From contig NZ_SCOM01000001.1 of assembly GCF_005508865.1 (NCBI RefSeq), positions 1,302,001 through 1,366,000 of the forward strand: a stretch of DNA of 64,000 nucleotides, in the 5' to 3' direction. Under the pieces are notes generated by a model that saw only the letters and a program-made list of their open reading frames with translations, searched no databases and was not told the DNA's origin. This DNA comes from Pseudomonas sp. F(2018) (GTDB lineage Bacteria > Pseudomonadota > Gammaproteobacteria > Pseudomonadales > Pseudomonadaceae). The position numbers and the translations under genes are program-made. Below are positions 41,129 to 50,083 of the stretch, piece after piece. How positions within the stretch are numbered: position 1 is the first letter of the stretch; each line of letters begins with the position of its first letter.

Positions 41129-42718
41129 ATGAACCCCGACCAGATCGTCAAAACGCTGGGCACGCTCAAGTCGCTGCGCAATCCGCATGAGTCGGTCTGG
41201 CGGGAGTGCTACGACTACACCCACCCGATCCGTGGCTCTGGGTTCTACTCGGACATCATGAGCGCCGACGAGGCCCTGCGCCGCCGGGCCAGGCTGATCG
41301 ACTCGACCACCACTGATGCCAGCCGCGTGCTGGCTTCCGCCATTATGGGTGGCATGACGCCCGCCAACTCCCTGTGGTTCTCCCTGGACGTGGGCCAGGA
41401 ATCGGACGAGGAGCGGCGCTGGCTCGATGACGCCAGCCAGTTCATCTGGGAAAACATCCACGCCAGCAACTTCGACTCGGCCGGATTCGAGGGGCTGATC
41501 GACTGCGTGGATGCGGGCTGGTTCGCCCTTTACATCGACTCGGACCGGGAGAAGGGCGGCTACACCTTCGACCTGTGGCCGATCTCCAGCGTCTACTGCT
41601 CGGCGTCCAAGGCTGGCGGGATCATCGACACCGTCTACCGCTGCTACAAGCTGACCGCAGAGCAGGCGGTGAACGAGTTCGGCACCGAGCTCAGCGAGAC
41701 CACCCAGAAGCTGGCACGCGAAAAGCCGCAGGAGCTGGTCGAGTTCGTGCACGCCATCTACCCGCGCAGCACCTACATGGTCGGCGCCCGGATGGCGAAG
41801 AACATGCCGATCGCCTCCTGCCAGGTCGAGGTCGTGGCCAAGAAGATGGTTCGCGAGTCCGGCTACCACGAGATGCCCGTCGTTGTGCCGCGCTGGATGC
41901 TGATCCCCGACAGCGTTTATGCCGTCGGGCCTGTCATGGATGCGCTGCCGGACGCCCGTACGCTGAACGAGCTGTGCCGCATGGACCTGGCCGCCGGTGA
42001 CCTGGCCATTGCTGGCATGTGGATTGCCGAAGACGACGGCGTGCTCAACCCGCGCACGGTCAAGGTTGGCCCCCGGAAGATCATCGTCGCCAACAGCGTC
42101 GACAGCATGAAGCCGCTGCAGACCGGCGCGAACTTCGAATACTCGGAGACCAAGATCGCCCGGCTGCAGGCCAGCATCCGCAAGATACTGATGGCCGATC
42201 AGCTGCAGGCCCAGGACGGCCCGGCGATGACCGCGACCGAAGTGCACGTGCGCGTGGCGCTGATCCGCCAGTTGCTGGGCCCGGTGTATGGCCGCCTGCA
42301 GGCCGAATACCTGCAACCCCTGGTGACCCGCTGCTTCGGCATCGCCTACCGCGCTGGCGTGCTCGGCCAGGCCCCAGAGTCGCTGGCCGGCCGGAACTAC
42401 AGCATCCGCTATGTCAGCCCGCTGGCCCGCTCGCAGAAGCTGGAAGAGGTCACGGCCATCGACCAGTACGTGCAGGGCGCTGTCGTCGCCGCGCAGATCG
42501 ATCCGACCGTGATGGACAACGTCAATCTCGACGAGGCCCAGCGCATTCGCGGCGAAGCCCTGGGCGTGCCGAGCGCTGTTATCCGCAGCAAGGCCGACGT
42601 TGCCGCCATGCGTGAAGAGCGCGAGCAGCGGCAGCAGGAGGCGATCGAGCAACAGCAGCAGGCCGCCATTCAGCAGCAGGTTGTCCAGGCCGCCACGAAA
42701 CAGGCGGGTGCCGCATGA
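41129..42718 (+). CDS. head-tail connector (portal) protein, T7 gp8-like
   Basis: The 529-residue protein matches the podovirus head-tail connector family: LRNPHESVWRECYDYTHPIRG at the N-terminus, ASRVLASAIMGGMTPANSLWFSL, a central DALPDARTLNELCRMDLAAGDLA and a C-terminal Gln-rich coiled tail. Twelve copies form the DNA entry portal at the capsid vertex. The start at 41129 overlaps the end of the small gene by spacing only (1 nt). The next gene overlaps by ATGA. Confidence 0.9.
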   Translation: MNPDQIVKTLGTLKSLRNPHESVWRECYDYTHPIRGSGFYSDIMSADEALRRRARLIDSTTTDASRVLASAIMGGMTPANSLWFSLDVGQESDEERRWLDDASQFIWENIHASNFDSAGFEGLIDCVDAGWFALYIDSDREKGGYTFDLWPISSVYCSASKAGGIIDTVYRCYKLTAEQAVNEFGTELSETTQKLAREKPQELVEFVHAIYPRSTYMVGARMAKNMPIASCQVEVVAKKMVRESGYHEMPVVVPRWMLIPDSVYAVGPVMDALPDARTLNELCRMDLAAGDLAIAGMWIAEDDGVLNPRTVKVGPRKIIVANSVDSMKPLQTGANFEYSETKIARLQASIRKILMADQLQAQDGPAMTATEVHVRVALIRQLLGPVYGRLQAEYLQPLVTRCFGIAYRAGVLGQAPESLAGRNYSIRYVSPLARSQKLEEVTAIDQYVQGAVVAAQIDPTVMDNVNLDEAQRIRGEALGVPSAVIRSKADVAAMREEREQRQQEAIEQQQQAAIQQQVVQAATKQAGAA

Positions 42719-42969
42719 GCGAGCTGACCAACGAGCAACAGGACGCGCTCTTCAAGCGGGTGTTTGAGGATCACCACGAAGGGCGGATAGCTCTCGAGCT
42801 GCTGATTCAGCGCTTCGCCCGCAATGCCGTCACCACTGGCGGCATCGACGCCATCCTCAAGACCTACATGCAGGCCGGGCACCGCGAGGTGCTCGACCAC
42901 ATTCTGCTCCGCATCAACCGCGCCAACGGCGTGACCACCGACCAACCCGACGAGGACGAACAGCCATGA
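42715..42969 (+). CDS. phage hypothetical protein
   Basis: The 84-residue acidic helical protein (MSELTNEQQDALFKRVFEDH, ending TTDQPDEDEQP) is encoded between portal and the Tad2-like gene with ATGA overlaps on both sides. No family is recognised. Confidence 0.65.
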   Translation: MSELTNEQQDALFKRVFEDHHEGRIALELLIQRFARNAVTTGGIDAILKTYMQAGHREVLDHILLRINRANGVTTDQPDEDEQP

Positions 42970-43412
42970 CCCAAATCAACCGTCACCCACTGCTGAACCA
43001 GGCTTATTGCGTGTGCCTGGCTATCGAGAAGTGCGGGGCATCGCCTGAGCTCACTGAGGCGGTGACCCAGGCCTCGGCGCTGCTACGCGATCTGGACCAG
43101 TACATTCCCGAGGCTGACGCGGTCAGCGGTCTGGACTTCGGCCAGGCCGTCTACGCGTTGAAGCAGGGCCACAAGGTCGCCCGCGCTGGCTGGAACGGAA
43201 CGGGCATGTGGCTGGTGCTGGATCCGGGGTCTGTCGTCAGCGAGGCCCGCCCGGGTAGCGTCTACGACAAGGCCGGGATCACCGGCACTTTCACCATCAA
43301 CGGCCATATCGACATGCGTACCGCAACCGGCGAGATGCAGCCCGGCTGGCTGGCGTCGCAAACCGACATGCTGGCGACCGATTGGGCAATCGTTGACGGG
43401 GGTGCCGCATGA
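42966..43412 (+). CDS. DUF2829 (Tad2-like) protein with N-terminal helical extension
   Basis: The 148-residue protein has a C-terminal DUF2829 domain (about 53-148). It has FGQAVYALKQGHKVARAGWNGTGMWLVLDPG, then HIDMRTATGEMQPGWLASQTDMLATDWAIV, which follows the pattern of Tad2, a phage protein that sequesters the Thoeris signal. Residues 1-50 (RHPLLNQAYCVCLAIEKCGASPELTEAVTQASALLRDL) form an added helical segment that does not match the Acb2 pattern I know. Location inside the head operon is unusual for anti-defence genes. The function as Tad2 is inferred from the domain. Confidence 0.72.
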   Translation: MTQINRHPLLNQAYCVCLAIEKCGASPELTEAVTQASALLRDLDQYIPEADAVSGLDFGQAVYALKQGHKVARAGWNGTGMWLVLDPGSVVSEARPGSVYDKAGITGTFTINGHIDMRTATGEMQPGWLASQTDMLATDWAIVDGGAA

Positions 43413-44272
43413 GCTGGTTCGTCCATGCCCGTCTGGGCCATTACCTGCAGACCGAAGCGCCAGCGGATGGCGGGCAGGGCGGCGGCAATCAGCCACCGGC
43501 CACGCCTCCTGCCGAAGGCGGCAGCCTGCTCAGCCAGGGCGCGACCACCGACTTTATCCCCGAGAAGTACCGCGTCAACGGTGCCGACGGGGCGCTCGAC
43601 CTGGCCCAGTCCAGCCGCAAGCTGGCCGAGGCCTATGGCAGCTTGGAGAAGCGCCTGGGCAGCGGCGATGCCCCGCCGAAGACCCATGACGAGTACGCCC
43701 CCAAGATCGAGGTCGAGGGCTTCAACTGGGACGAGTTCAAGGCCGATGAGGCCTCGCAGTCGTTCCTCAAGGGTGCCCACGCCAAGGGCCTGACCAATGC
43801 CCAGGTCGAGTTCGTCATCGGGGAGTACCTGAAGGCGGCGCCAGGCCTGCTCGAGGGCAATGCCGTGCTCAGCCAGCAGGAGGCCACCGCCGCGCTGCGC
43901 GAGGTCTGGAAGACCGACCAGGACATGCAGCAGAACGTCAAGGCGTCCTATCGCGCCGTGCAGGCCTTCGCCAGCGAGGGCGACGGCATCGGCAGCTTCA
44001 ACAACCTGATGGCCAAGTACGGCAACGATCCGGACTTCGTGGCGTTCGCGGCAAACATCGGGCGCGAGCTGAACGAGGACGTGCCGGTGAACGCTGGCAA
44101 CCCGGCCACCGATCAGGACTTCGCGGTCAAGACCAGCGAGCTGCGCCAGCAGCTGCAGGACCTGCCGGCCCACGATCCGAAGCGCCCCGGCATCCAGGCG
44201 CAGCTCGATGCCATGTACGCCTCCCGCTACAACCAGCCCGCGTCCCGCCTCAACACCAAAGCCCCCGCTTAA
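43409..44272 (+). CDS. capsid scaffolding protein
   Basis: The 287-residue protein is acidic and helical, and lies between portal and capsid genes. A Gly/Pro/Gln-rich N-terminal segment (about 20-45), then IPEKYRVNGADGALDLAQSSRKLAEAYGSLEKRLG and a C-terminal helical region, fit podovirus scaffold proteins (T7 gp9-like by position). It guides procapsid assembly and leaves before DNA packaging. It starts with an ATGA overlap. Confidence 0.8.
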   Translation: MSWFVHARLGHYLQTEAPADGGQGGGNQPPATPPAEGGSLLSQGATTDFIPEKYRVNGADGALDLAQSSRKLAEAYGSLEKRLGSGDAPPKTHDEYAPKIEVEGFNWDEFKADEASQSFLKGAHAKGLTNAQVEFVIGEYLKAAPGLLEGNAVLSQQEATAALREVWKTDQDMQQNVKASYRAVQAFASEGDGIGSFNNLMAKYGNDPDFVAFAANIGRELNEDVPVNAGNPATDQDFAVKTSELRQQLQDLPAHDPKRPGIQAQLDAMYASRYNQPASRLNTKAPA

Positions 44273-44477
44273 CACCCCCGCAAATGGTCGGGAAACCGAC
44301 CGCACTGCTGACCCACCATCGCAGGCATCCCAGAAATGGGCCGGCCTGCGGTGGCGCGCAGATACCCGGAGAGCCCCGAGGCGAAGCAAAGCCGATGCAC
44401 GCCAGGAACACAGGCCCGCCCACGCGGACACCCTGCAGGCAACCAACCCGAATCCTTTCGCTTTGGAGTGCATCCAG
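44273..44477 (+). other. non-coding gap between scaffold and capsid genes
   Basis: The 205 nt contain copy 2 of the repeated hairpin and a GCAGGC/GCCTGC inverted repeat around 44321-44350, but no credible gene. The short open frames across it are GC-driven and lack ribosome binding sites. Confidence 0.6.
44287..44300 (+). repeat. late-operon hairpin element, copy 2
   Basis: GTCGGGAAACCGAC, identical over 14 nt to copies at 40430, 54546 and 59043, is preceded by AAATG. It lies 14 nt after the scaffold stop and 177 nt before the capsid start. Confidence 0.85.
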
Positions 44478-45341
44478 ATGAGCCAGCAGATTACCGAAGC
44501 GTTCGTGCAGCAGTTCGCCGATAACTTCAAGCACGTCGCGCAACAGCAAGTATCCCGCCTCGAAGGTACTGTCACCATCGAGCCCAACATCGTCGGCATG
44601 TCCAAGTCGATCAACCGCCTTGGCCAGCGTACCGCCCAGCGCCGCACCCAGCGCCACGGCGATACCCCGATCAACGACCAACCGCACTCGACCCGCTACG
44701 TCGACCTGTTCGACTGGGAAGACGGCGACATGGTCGACGATCAGGACAAGATCCGCATGCTGGTCGACCCCACGTCCGACTACGTCAAGGCGATGGTGTC
44801 CTCGATGAACCGCGCCAAGGACGACGTGATCATCACCTCCCTGGGTGGCAACTCGCGCTCCAGCACCGGCAACATCGTGCTGCCGGCCAGCCAGAAGATC
44901 GCGGTCGGTGGCACTGGTCTGAACAAGACCAAAATCATCCAGGCCAAGAAGATCTTCCGCCTGAACGAAGCGGACGAGGAGAACGGCGAAGAGCTGTTCA
45001 TGATCTACAGCGCCCAGTCGCTGGCCGACATCCTGGCCGACACCACCCTGACCAGTGCCGATTTCCTGGCCGGCAAGATGCTGCAGGAGGGTTCCCTCAA
45101 GGGCAAATGGATGGGCTTTACCTGGATTCCCAGCGAGCGCCTGCCGAAGGCCAGCACCACCCGTTACCTGTACGCCTACGCCAAGTCCGGCGTCGTTCTG
45201 GGCAAGGGTAAGGAAATCACCACCGAGGTGGGCAAGGACCCGGGCAAAGGCTTCAACGTCCGCATCTACGCCAAGCAGAGCCTCGGCTCCGTGCGCGTGG
45301 AAGAGGAGAAGGTCGTGGAGATCGCCTGCACCGAGTCGTAA
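44478..45341 (+). CDS. major capsid protein
   Basis: The 287-residue protein follows the scaffold gene and has the layout of a podovirus capsid: MSQQITEAFVQQFADNFKHV, RRTQRHGDTPINDQPHSTRYVDLFDWEDGDMVDDQDKIRMLVDPTSDYVKAM and a C-terminal RVEEEKVVEIACTES. It is expected to adopt the HK97 fold. TGGAG lies 9 nt before the ATG at 44478, within a small TGGA/TCCA hairpin. The gap before it suggests separate control of this highly expressed gene. Confidence 0.88.
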   Translation: MSQQITEAFVQQFADNFKHVAQQQVSRLEGTVTIEPNIVGMSKSINRLGQRTAQRRTQRHGDTPINDQPHSTRYVDLFDWEDGDMVDDQDKIRMLVDPTSDYVKAMVSSMNRAKDDVIITSLGGNSRSSTGNIVLPASQKIAVGGTGLNKTKIIQAKKIFRLNEADEENGEELFMIYSAQSLADILADTTLTSADFLAGKMLQEGSLKGKWMGFTWIPSERLPKASTTRYLYAYAKSGVVLGKGKEITTEVGKDPGKGFNVRIYAKQSLGSVRVEEEKVVEIACTES

Positions 45342-45386
45342 GGCTCGGTTGCGGTTTCCAACCCCAACGAATTCAGGAGAACCATC

Positions 45387-45911
45387 ATGGCCGTAGTCAC
45401 CACCAAATCCACCGCCTGCACTGCAGGCGATGCCTTCCCGCAAAGCCTGGTATCCCAGAAGGTCCACGGCGGGCGTCTGCGCGAGTCCCTCGGCGTGATC
45501 GAGGCGGTCAGCGGCGATTCCATCGCCTCTGTCTACCGCCTGGTGCGCGTGGACTCCGCTGACCGCATCTCTCAGGTGCTGCTGTCCTGCGATGCGATCA
45601 CCACCTGCGCTGGCGACGTCGGTATCTACGACATCCCCGCGGTCAACTCTGGCGCGGTCGTCGACGCTGACTTCTTCGCCTCTGCCCAGTCGCTGGCCAG
45701 CGCCCTGGTAAACCAGGACGTGACCCACGAAGCGGATGCCGCTGACGCTGGCGCTGGCTTCGGCCTGGCCGATGTGGAGAAGCCGCTGTGGCAGGCCTTG
45801 GGCCTGGCCGCTGATCCGGGCAAGCAGTACGACATCGCCGTCACCCTGACCGCTGCAGCCGGCTCCGCTGGCACCGTGGCACTCAAGGTGCGTTACAGCG
45901 ACGGGAACTGA
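45387..45911 (+). CDS. virion protein of unknown role next to capsid
   Basis: The 174-residue protein is beta-rich, with Ala/Ser/Val content typical of structural proteins. Position directly after the capsid gene suggests a decoration or head-completion protein. AGGAG precedes the ATG at 45387. It is followed by a terminator-like hairpin. No family is recognised. Confidence 0.7.
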   Translation: MAVVTTKSTACTAGDAFPQSLVSQKVHGGRLRESLGVIEAVSGDSIASVYRLVRVDSADRISQVLLSCDAITTCAGDVGIYDIPAVNSGAVVDADFFASAQSLASALVNQDVTHEADAADAGAGFGLADVEKPLWQALGLAADPGKQYDIAVTLTAAAGSAGTVALKVRYSDGN

Positions 45912-45938
45912 CAGGGCGCCAGGGATGGCATTTGACAG

Positions 45939-45965
45939 CCGGGGCCATGTGCCCCGGTTCTTTTA
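45939..45965 (+). terminator. intrinsic terminator after the capsid genes
   Basis: CCGGGGC/GCCCCGG with a 5-nt CATGT loop is followed by TTCTTTTAT. It probably lowers transcription of the tail genes relative to capsid. Confidence 0.7.
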
Positions 45966-45980
45966 TGTGGAGCGCGAACG

Positions 45981-46562
45981 ATGACCACCGCCGTTTCCAT
46001 CTGCTCGAACGCGCTGCTAATGCTCGGCGCCCAGACGATCAACTCATTCAACGATGCGGCCAACCTCGATCGCGCGAAGCTCTGCGCGAACCTGTACCCG
46101 ACGGTCCGCAACGACCTGCTGCGCAGCCACCCCTGGAACTGCGCCATCAAGCGCATGCTCCTGGCGCCAGACAGCACCCCGCCTGCGTTTGGCTACAGCC
46201 AGCAGTTCCAGCTCCCGACCGACTGCCTGCGCGTGCTGGAGGTGACGGCTGGCGGCCAGCAGATCGACTACCTGCTCGAAGGGCGCCAGATCCAGGCCGA
46301 CACTACGTCGCTTGAGCTGCGCTACGTGTTCCTCAACACCGACGAGAACAGCTGGGACGAGTCGCTGGTCAACCTGGCGACGCTCGCCATGGCGGCCAGG
46401 ATCGCCTACGCCGTGACCCAGTCGGCCTCGATGGAGCAGACCCGCACCCAAGAATTCCAGATGGCGCTGCGCGTGGCCAAGGCCGTCGATGGCCAGGAAG
46501 AGCCACCGCAGACGCTTGGCGACGAACGCCTGCTGTCGGCCCGTCTCGGAGGTGGCTGGTAA
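45981..46562 (+). CDS. tail tubular protein A-like (T7 gp11)
   Basis: The 193-residue protein has a helical N-terminus (SICSNALLMLGAQTINSFND), HPWNCAIKRMLLAPDSTPPAFGYSQQFQLPTDCLRVLEV and an ELRYVFLNTDENSWDESLVNLATLAMAARIAYAVTQS core. These are characteristic of podovirus gatekeeper proteins that bind under the portal. Its stop overlaps the start of the tubular protein B gene by one base. Confidence 0.88.
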   Translation: MTTAVSICSNALLMLGAQTINSFNDAANLDRAKLCANLYPTVRNDLLRSHPWNCAIKRMLLAPDSTPPAFGYSQQFQLPTDCLRVLEVTAGGQQIDYLLEGRQIQADTTSLELRYVFLNTDENSWDESLVNLATLAMAARIAYAVTQSASMEQTRTQEFQMALRVAKAVDGQEEPPQTLGDERLLSARLGGGW

Positions 46563-48736
46563 TGCCTCGCCTGACCTTGGTTCAAACCAACTTCACCGCG
46601 GGGGAGATCTCCCCGCGCATGCTCGGCCGGACTGATATCGCCCGCTACCAGAACGGTGCCGAGACGATGGAGAACTGCTGGCCAGTCGTGCACGGCGGTG
46701 GTGTGCGACGGGACGGAACGCTGTTCTGTGCAGCGGCGAAGTACGACAACAAGCGAGCCCGCCTGATCCCCTACGTGTTCAATCGCTCGCAGGCCTACAT
46801 GGTCGAGTTCGGCGACCTCTACGTGCGGTTCTACTACCCGGACGGCACCCAGATCGAGAGCAGCCCAGGCGTGCCGCTGGAACTGGTCAGCCCCTACACC
46901 GAGGCGATGCTATTCGGGATCGGCTACGTCCAGGGCGCTGACACCATGTTCCTCGCGCACCAGTCCATGCCGATGTATCGGCTGCGCCGCGTCAGCAACA
47001 CCGAATGGACCCTGTCGCAGGTGCCGTTCGTTGCCCAGCCTTTCGACGAGACCGGCCACAAGCCGGCCGTTTCGTTGACCCTGGCCTCGTCTGGCGTCGG
47101 TGCTGGCGTTGCCGTGACGGCCTCCGGGTCAGTGTTCCTGGCTGCCGACGTTGGCCGCGAGATCTGGTATGGCCCCGGCATCGCCACGATCACCGCGGTG
47201 GCAAGCGGCACCAGTGCAACGGTGACCATCAGCACCGCATTCAACACCACGGCTATTCCATCCGGTGCCTGGCGCCTGACTGGAAGTCCGCGGGCCAACT
47301 GCACGCCCAGCGCGAAGGACCCCGTCGGTGCAGCCGTTACCCTGACCCTCGCTCTTGCTGGCTGGCGGGCCGAGGACGCTGGAAAGTACGTGCGCATCAA
47401 CCGCGGCATCGTGCAGATCACGACAATCGCCTCGGCCACTGTGGCCAACGGGATCATCACCAGTGCGCTCGACTCGGCAATCGCTTCGATCTCTGGCGCC
47501 TGGTCGCTGGAAGGGTCGGTGTGGAGTGTCGCCAACGGCTACCCGGGCGCGGTCACTCTGCACGAGCAACGGCTCGTCTGCGCTGGCTCGCCCGAGTTCC
47601 CGCAAACAGTCTGGATGTCGCGCATCGGCGAATACCTGAACTTCGAGCTGGGGACCAAGGACGACGACGCCATGTCGTTCACCGTGTCCAGTGACCAGAT
47701 CAACCCCATCGTGCACATGGGCCAGGTCCGGACGCTGATCGCCCTGACCTACGGTGGCGAGTTCACGCTCTCCGGCGGCGTCGAGAAGCCGATCACCCCG
47801 ACCAACATCCAGGTCAAGAACCAATCGGTATACGGCTGCAACCCCGTGCGCCCGGTACGCATCGGCAACGAGCTGTACTTCATGCAGCGCGCCAACCGCA
47901 AGCTCCGGGCCATGGCCTACAAGTACGACTCCGACGCCTACGGCTCGCCCGATATGTCGGTGCTGTCCGAGCACATCACCGAGAGCGGAGTCGTCGACAT
48001 GGCTTACCAGCAGGAACGCGAGTCCCTGCTGTTCCTCGTTCGGGCCGATGGCGTGCTCGCCACCCTGACAGCCGACCGGGACCAGGATGTGGTCGGCTGG
48101 GCCCGGCAGATCACCGACGGCGCCTATGAATCGGTGGCGTCGATCCCGGCATCCGACGGCGAACAGGTGTGGGTGTTGGTCAAGCGGACCATCAACGGCG
48201 TCGAGAAGCGCTACGTCGAGCGCTTCACCAGTGGCGTGCACGTTGACTGCGGCATCGTCGGCAGCAGCGGGCCGGGTGCTGAGACCTGGTCCGGACTCGG
48301 TCATCTCGAGGGCAAGCTCGTCGACATCGTCGCCGACGGCGTGCCGATGCAGCCGATGACCGTGACCGGTGGCTCCATCACGCTCCCGCGTAAGGCCTAC
48401 GAGGTCCAGATCGGCCTGCACTACAAGACCACCATCAAGACGCTCACCCCGGAAGTGCAGGGCAGCAGCGGCAGCATGCAGGGCAACAGCATGCGCATCG
48501 GCGAAATCACCCTGCGGTTCTACAAGACCATCGGCTGCAAGATCAACGGCCAGACCGTGGCTTTCCGCGGCATGGGTGAGCAGGTGCTCGACCAGCCGCC
48601 GGCGCTGTTCACCGGTGATCACCGCATGGAGAACCTGGGCTGGGAACGCGGTCGCGCGCAGCTGCTGATCGAGCAGGACCAGCCGCTGCCGTTCCACCTG
48701 CTGTGCGTCATCAAGAAAATCACCTTCAACGACTGA
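46562..48736 (+). CDS. tail tubular protein B-like nozzle protein (T7 gp12)
   Basis: The 724-residue beta-rich protein starts MPRLTLVQTNFTAGEISPRMLGRTDIARYQNGAETMENCWPVVHGG, the signature opening of podovirus nozzle proteins. VTLHEQRLVCAGSPEFPQTVWMSRIGEYLNFE and a C-terminal LLCVIKKITFND follow. It forms the distal tail tube with protein A. A repetitive beta segment lies at about 165-320. Confidence 0.88.
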   Translation: MPRLTLVQTNFTAGEISPRMLGRTDIARYQNGAETMENCWPVVHGGGVRRDGTLFCAAAKYDNKRARLIPYVFNRSQAYMVEFGDLYVRFYYPDGTQIESSPGVPLELVSPYTEAMLFGIGYVQGADTMFLAHQSMPMYRLRRVSNTEWTLSQVPFVAQPFDETGHKPAVSLTLASSGVGAGVAVTASGSVFLAADVGREIWYGPGIATITAVASGTSATVTISTAFNTTAIPSGAWRLTGSPRANCTPSAKDPVGAAVTLTLALAGWRAEDAGKYVRINRGIVQITTIASATVANGIITSALDSAIASISGAWSLEGSVWSVANGYPGAVTLHEQRLVCAGSPEFPQTVWMSRIGEYLNFELGTKDDDAMSFTVSSDQINPIVHMGQVRTLIALTYGGEFTLSGGVEKPITPTNIQVKNQSVYGCNPVRPVRIGNELYFMQRANRKLRAMAYKYDSDAYGSPDMSVLSEHITESGVVDMAYQQERESLLFLVRADGVLATLTADRDQDVVGWARQITDGAYESVASIPASDGEQVWVLVKRTINGVEKRYVERFTSGVHVDCGIVGSSGPGAETWSGLGHLEGKLVDIVADGVPMQPMTVTGGSITLPRKAYEVQIGLHYKTTIKTLTPEVQGSSGSMQGNSMRIGEITLRFYKTIGCKINGQTVAFRGMGEQVLDQPPALFTGDHRMENLGWERGRAQLLIEQDQPLPFHLLCVIKKITFND

Positions 48737-48743
48737 GGCGACC

Positions 48744-49187
48744 ATGATCCGAGCGGCAACTGCGGGCGATATCCCGCGCATCATCGAGCTGGGCCGCCTG
48801 TTGCACAGGACCAGCCGCTACGCCAATCACGCTTATGACGACGAGGTGGTCGGTCGGTCGCTTCAGGAGCTGATCGATGGCAGCGGTGTCGTGTTTGTCG
48901 CCGAGCGCGACGGCGTTGTTATCGGCGCCCTGCTGGGCGGCATCACCGAGCAATGGTTTTCCACCGACCTGCTGGCGTTCGAGTATGCCTTTTTCATCGA
49001 GCCAAGCGCCCGTCACGGAATCATCTCGATGCGCCTGGTCAATGCCCTGACGACCTGGGCAGAGCTTCGTGGCGCTAAGTATCTGCAGATCGGCGTCACC
49101 ACCGGCATCAATGTCGAGGGAACATCTCGGTTCTATCGGGCCAACGGCTTCTCTGACGCGGGCCGGTTCTTCGAGAAGGAGCTATGA
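48744..49187 (+). CDS. GNAT-family acetyltransferase
   Basis: The 147-residue protein has the GNAT fold: N-terminal MIRAATAGDIPRIIELGRLLH, a central VVIGALLGG strand and an FYRANGFSDAGRFFEKEL end. The acetyl-CoA loop (usually RxxGxG/A) is poorly conserved (SARHGIISMRLV). It sits between the nozzle and internal virion genes, where some podoviruses also encode GNATs. The substrate is unknown. It overlaps the second GNAT gene by 4 nt. Confidence 0.82.
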   Translation: MIRAATAGDIPRIIELGRLLHRTSRYANHAYDDEVVGRSLQELIDGSGVVFVAERDGVVIGALLGGITEQWFSTDLLAFEYAFFIEPSARHGIISMRLVNALTTWAELRGAKYLQIGVTTGINVEGTSRFYRANGFSDAGRFFEKEL

Positions 49188-49645
49188 CCATGGTTGTCCT
49201 GATTCGTCCATGCACTGTCGCCGAGGTTGAGGCCGCCGGCACCCTGCAGCTGCTGTTGGCCGAGTACGGCGCCGAGTCCAGCATGCCTGAGCTCGGCCAG
49301 GTGTCCGCCAGCTTCGAGACCTACCGGGCCATGGAGGCTGCGGGTGCGCTGCACATCATCGGAGCGTTCGGCCCTGAGCTGGTCGGCCTGGCATCCGTGC
49401 TGGTCTACGGCCTACCGCACTATGCCGGTCGCCGGGTGTGCGCCATGGAGTCATTCTTCGTGGCGCCTGGGGCCCGCAGAAGCGGCGCCGGGCTCAAGCT
49501 GCTGCGCGCGGCGGAACACCTGGCACGCGAGCTGGGTGCCGCCGCGCTTATGGTCAGCGCGCCTGCTGCTGGCCGCCTTGCCGTGGTGCTGCCGCGTAGC
49601 GGCTACCGCGAGGCCAACCGAGTATTCATCAGGGGGTTGGCATGA
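49184..49645 (+). CDS. second GNAT-family acetyltransferase
   Basis: The 153-residue protein has a better acetyl-CoA motif than its neighbour: [29 protein letters not shown], followed by GYREANRVFIRGLA. It is unlike the first GNAT in sequence, so a recent duplication is unlikely. Coupled by ATGA to genes on both sides. It may modify virion or host proteins. Confidence 0.82.
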   Translation: MTMVVLIRPCTVAEVEAAGTLQLLLAEYGAESSMPELGQVSASFETYRAMEAAGALHIIGAFGPELVGLASVLVYGLPHYAGRRVCAMESFFVAPGARRSGAGLKLLRAAEHLARELGAAALMVSAPAAGRLAVVLPRSGYREANRVFIRGLA

Positions 49646-50079
49646 GCCAGGTGTTGCCGGCGGCCCAAGGCCTGCCCGCTATGAGTCGGGACGATGTCGC
49701 CCACGTCGCCCAGTTGCAGGACTATCTGCTGCAGCTGCCGCAGGTGGAGATCGAAACCATCCACCACCTGCATGCCGGACTATATGCCCGCACCATCCGC
49801 ATTCCGGCCGGTGTGGTGATCACTGGCGCGCTTATCCGTATCCCGACGCTGCTGATCCTCTCTGGCCATGCCACCGTCTTCATCGGAGGCGAGTCGATGG
49901 AGCTGGCCGGCTACCACGTCCTGCCGGGTCAGGCCGGGCGCAAGCAGGTGTTCCGGGCGCATGCCGATACCGACCTGTCCATGCTCTTCGCCACCAGCGC
50001 CGCCACGGTGGAGGAAGCGGAAGCAGAGTTCACCCACGAATCCGACTTGCTGGCCTCGCGCCGGCCCCGAAAGGAGTAG
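49642..50079 (+). CDS. cupin-like phage protein
   Basis: The 145-residue protein has a cupin-like beta core: LHAGLYARTIRIPAGVVITGALIRIPTLLILSGHATVFIGGESMELAGYHVLPGQAGRKQVFRAHADTDLSMLF. Residues resembling a metal site (His in HHLHAG, HAD) are present but not certain. Its place among virion genes suggests a structural or tail-associated role. ATGA overlap with the GNAT gene. Confidence 0.68.
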   Translation: MSQVLPAAQGLPAMSRDDVAHVAQLQDYLLQLPQVEIETIHHLHAGLYARTIRIPAGVVITGALIRIPTLLILSGHATVFIGGESMELAGYHVLPGQAGRKQVFRAHADTDLSMLFATSAATVEEAEAEFTHESDLLASRRPRKE

Positions 50080-50083
50080 CCAT

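Noticed and set aside
42966..43115. N-terminal segment of the DUF2829 protein as an Acb2-type anti-CBASS domain
   Set aside because: The residues do not follow the Acb2 pattern I know (YRxLxxxEIxxMNxIK), so I leave the segment unnamed.
44273..44477. A small gene between scaffold and capsid
   Set aside because: The frames across the gap have no start with a Shine-Dalgarno and overlap the repeated hairpin; treated as untranslated.
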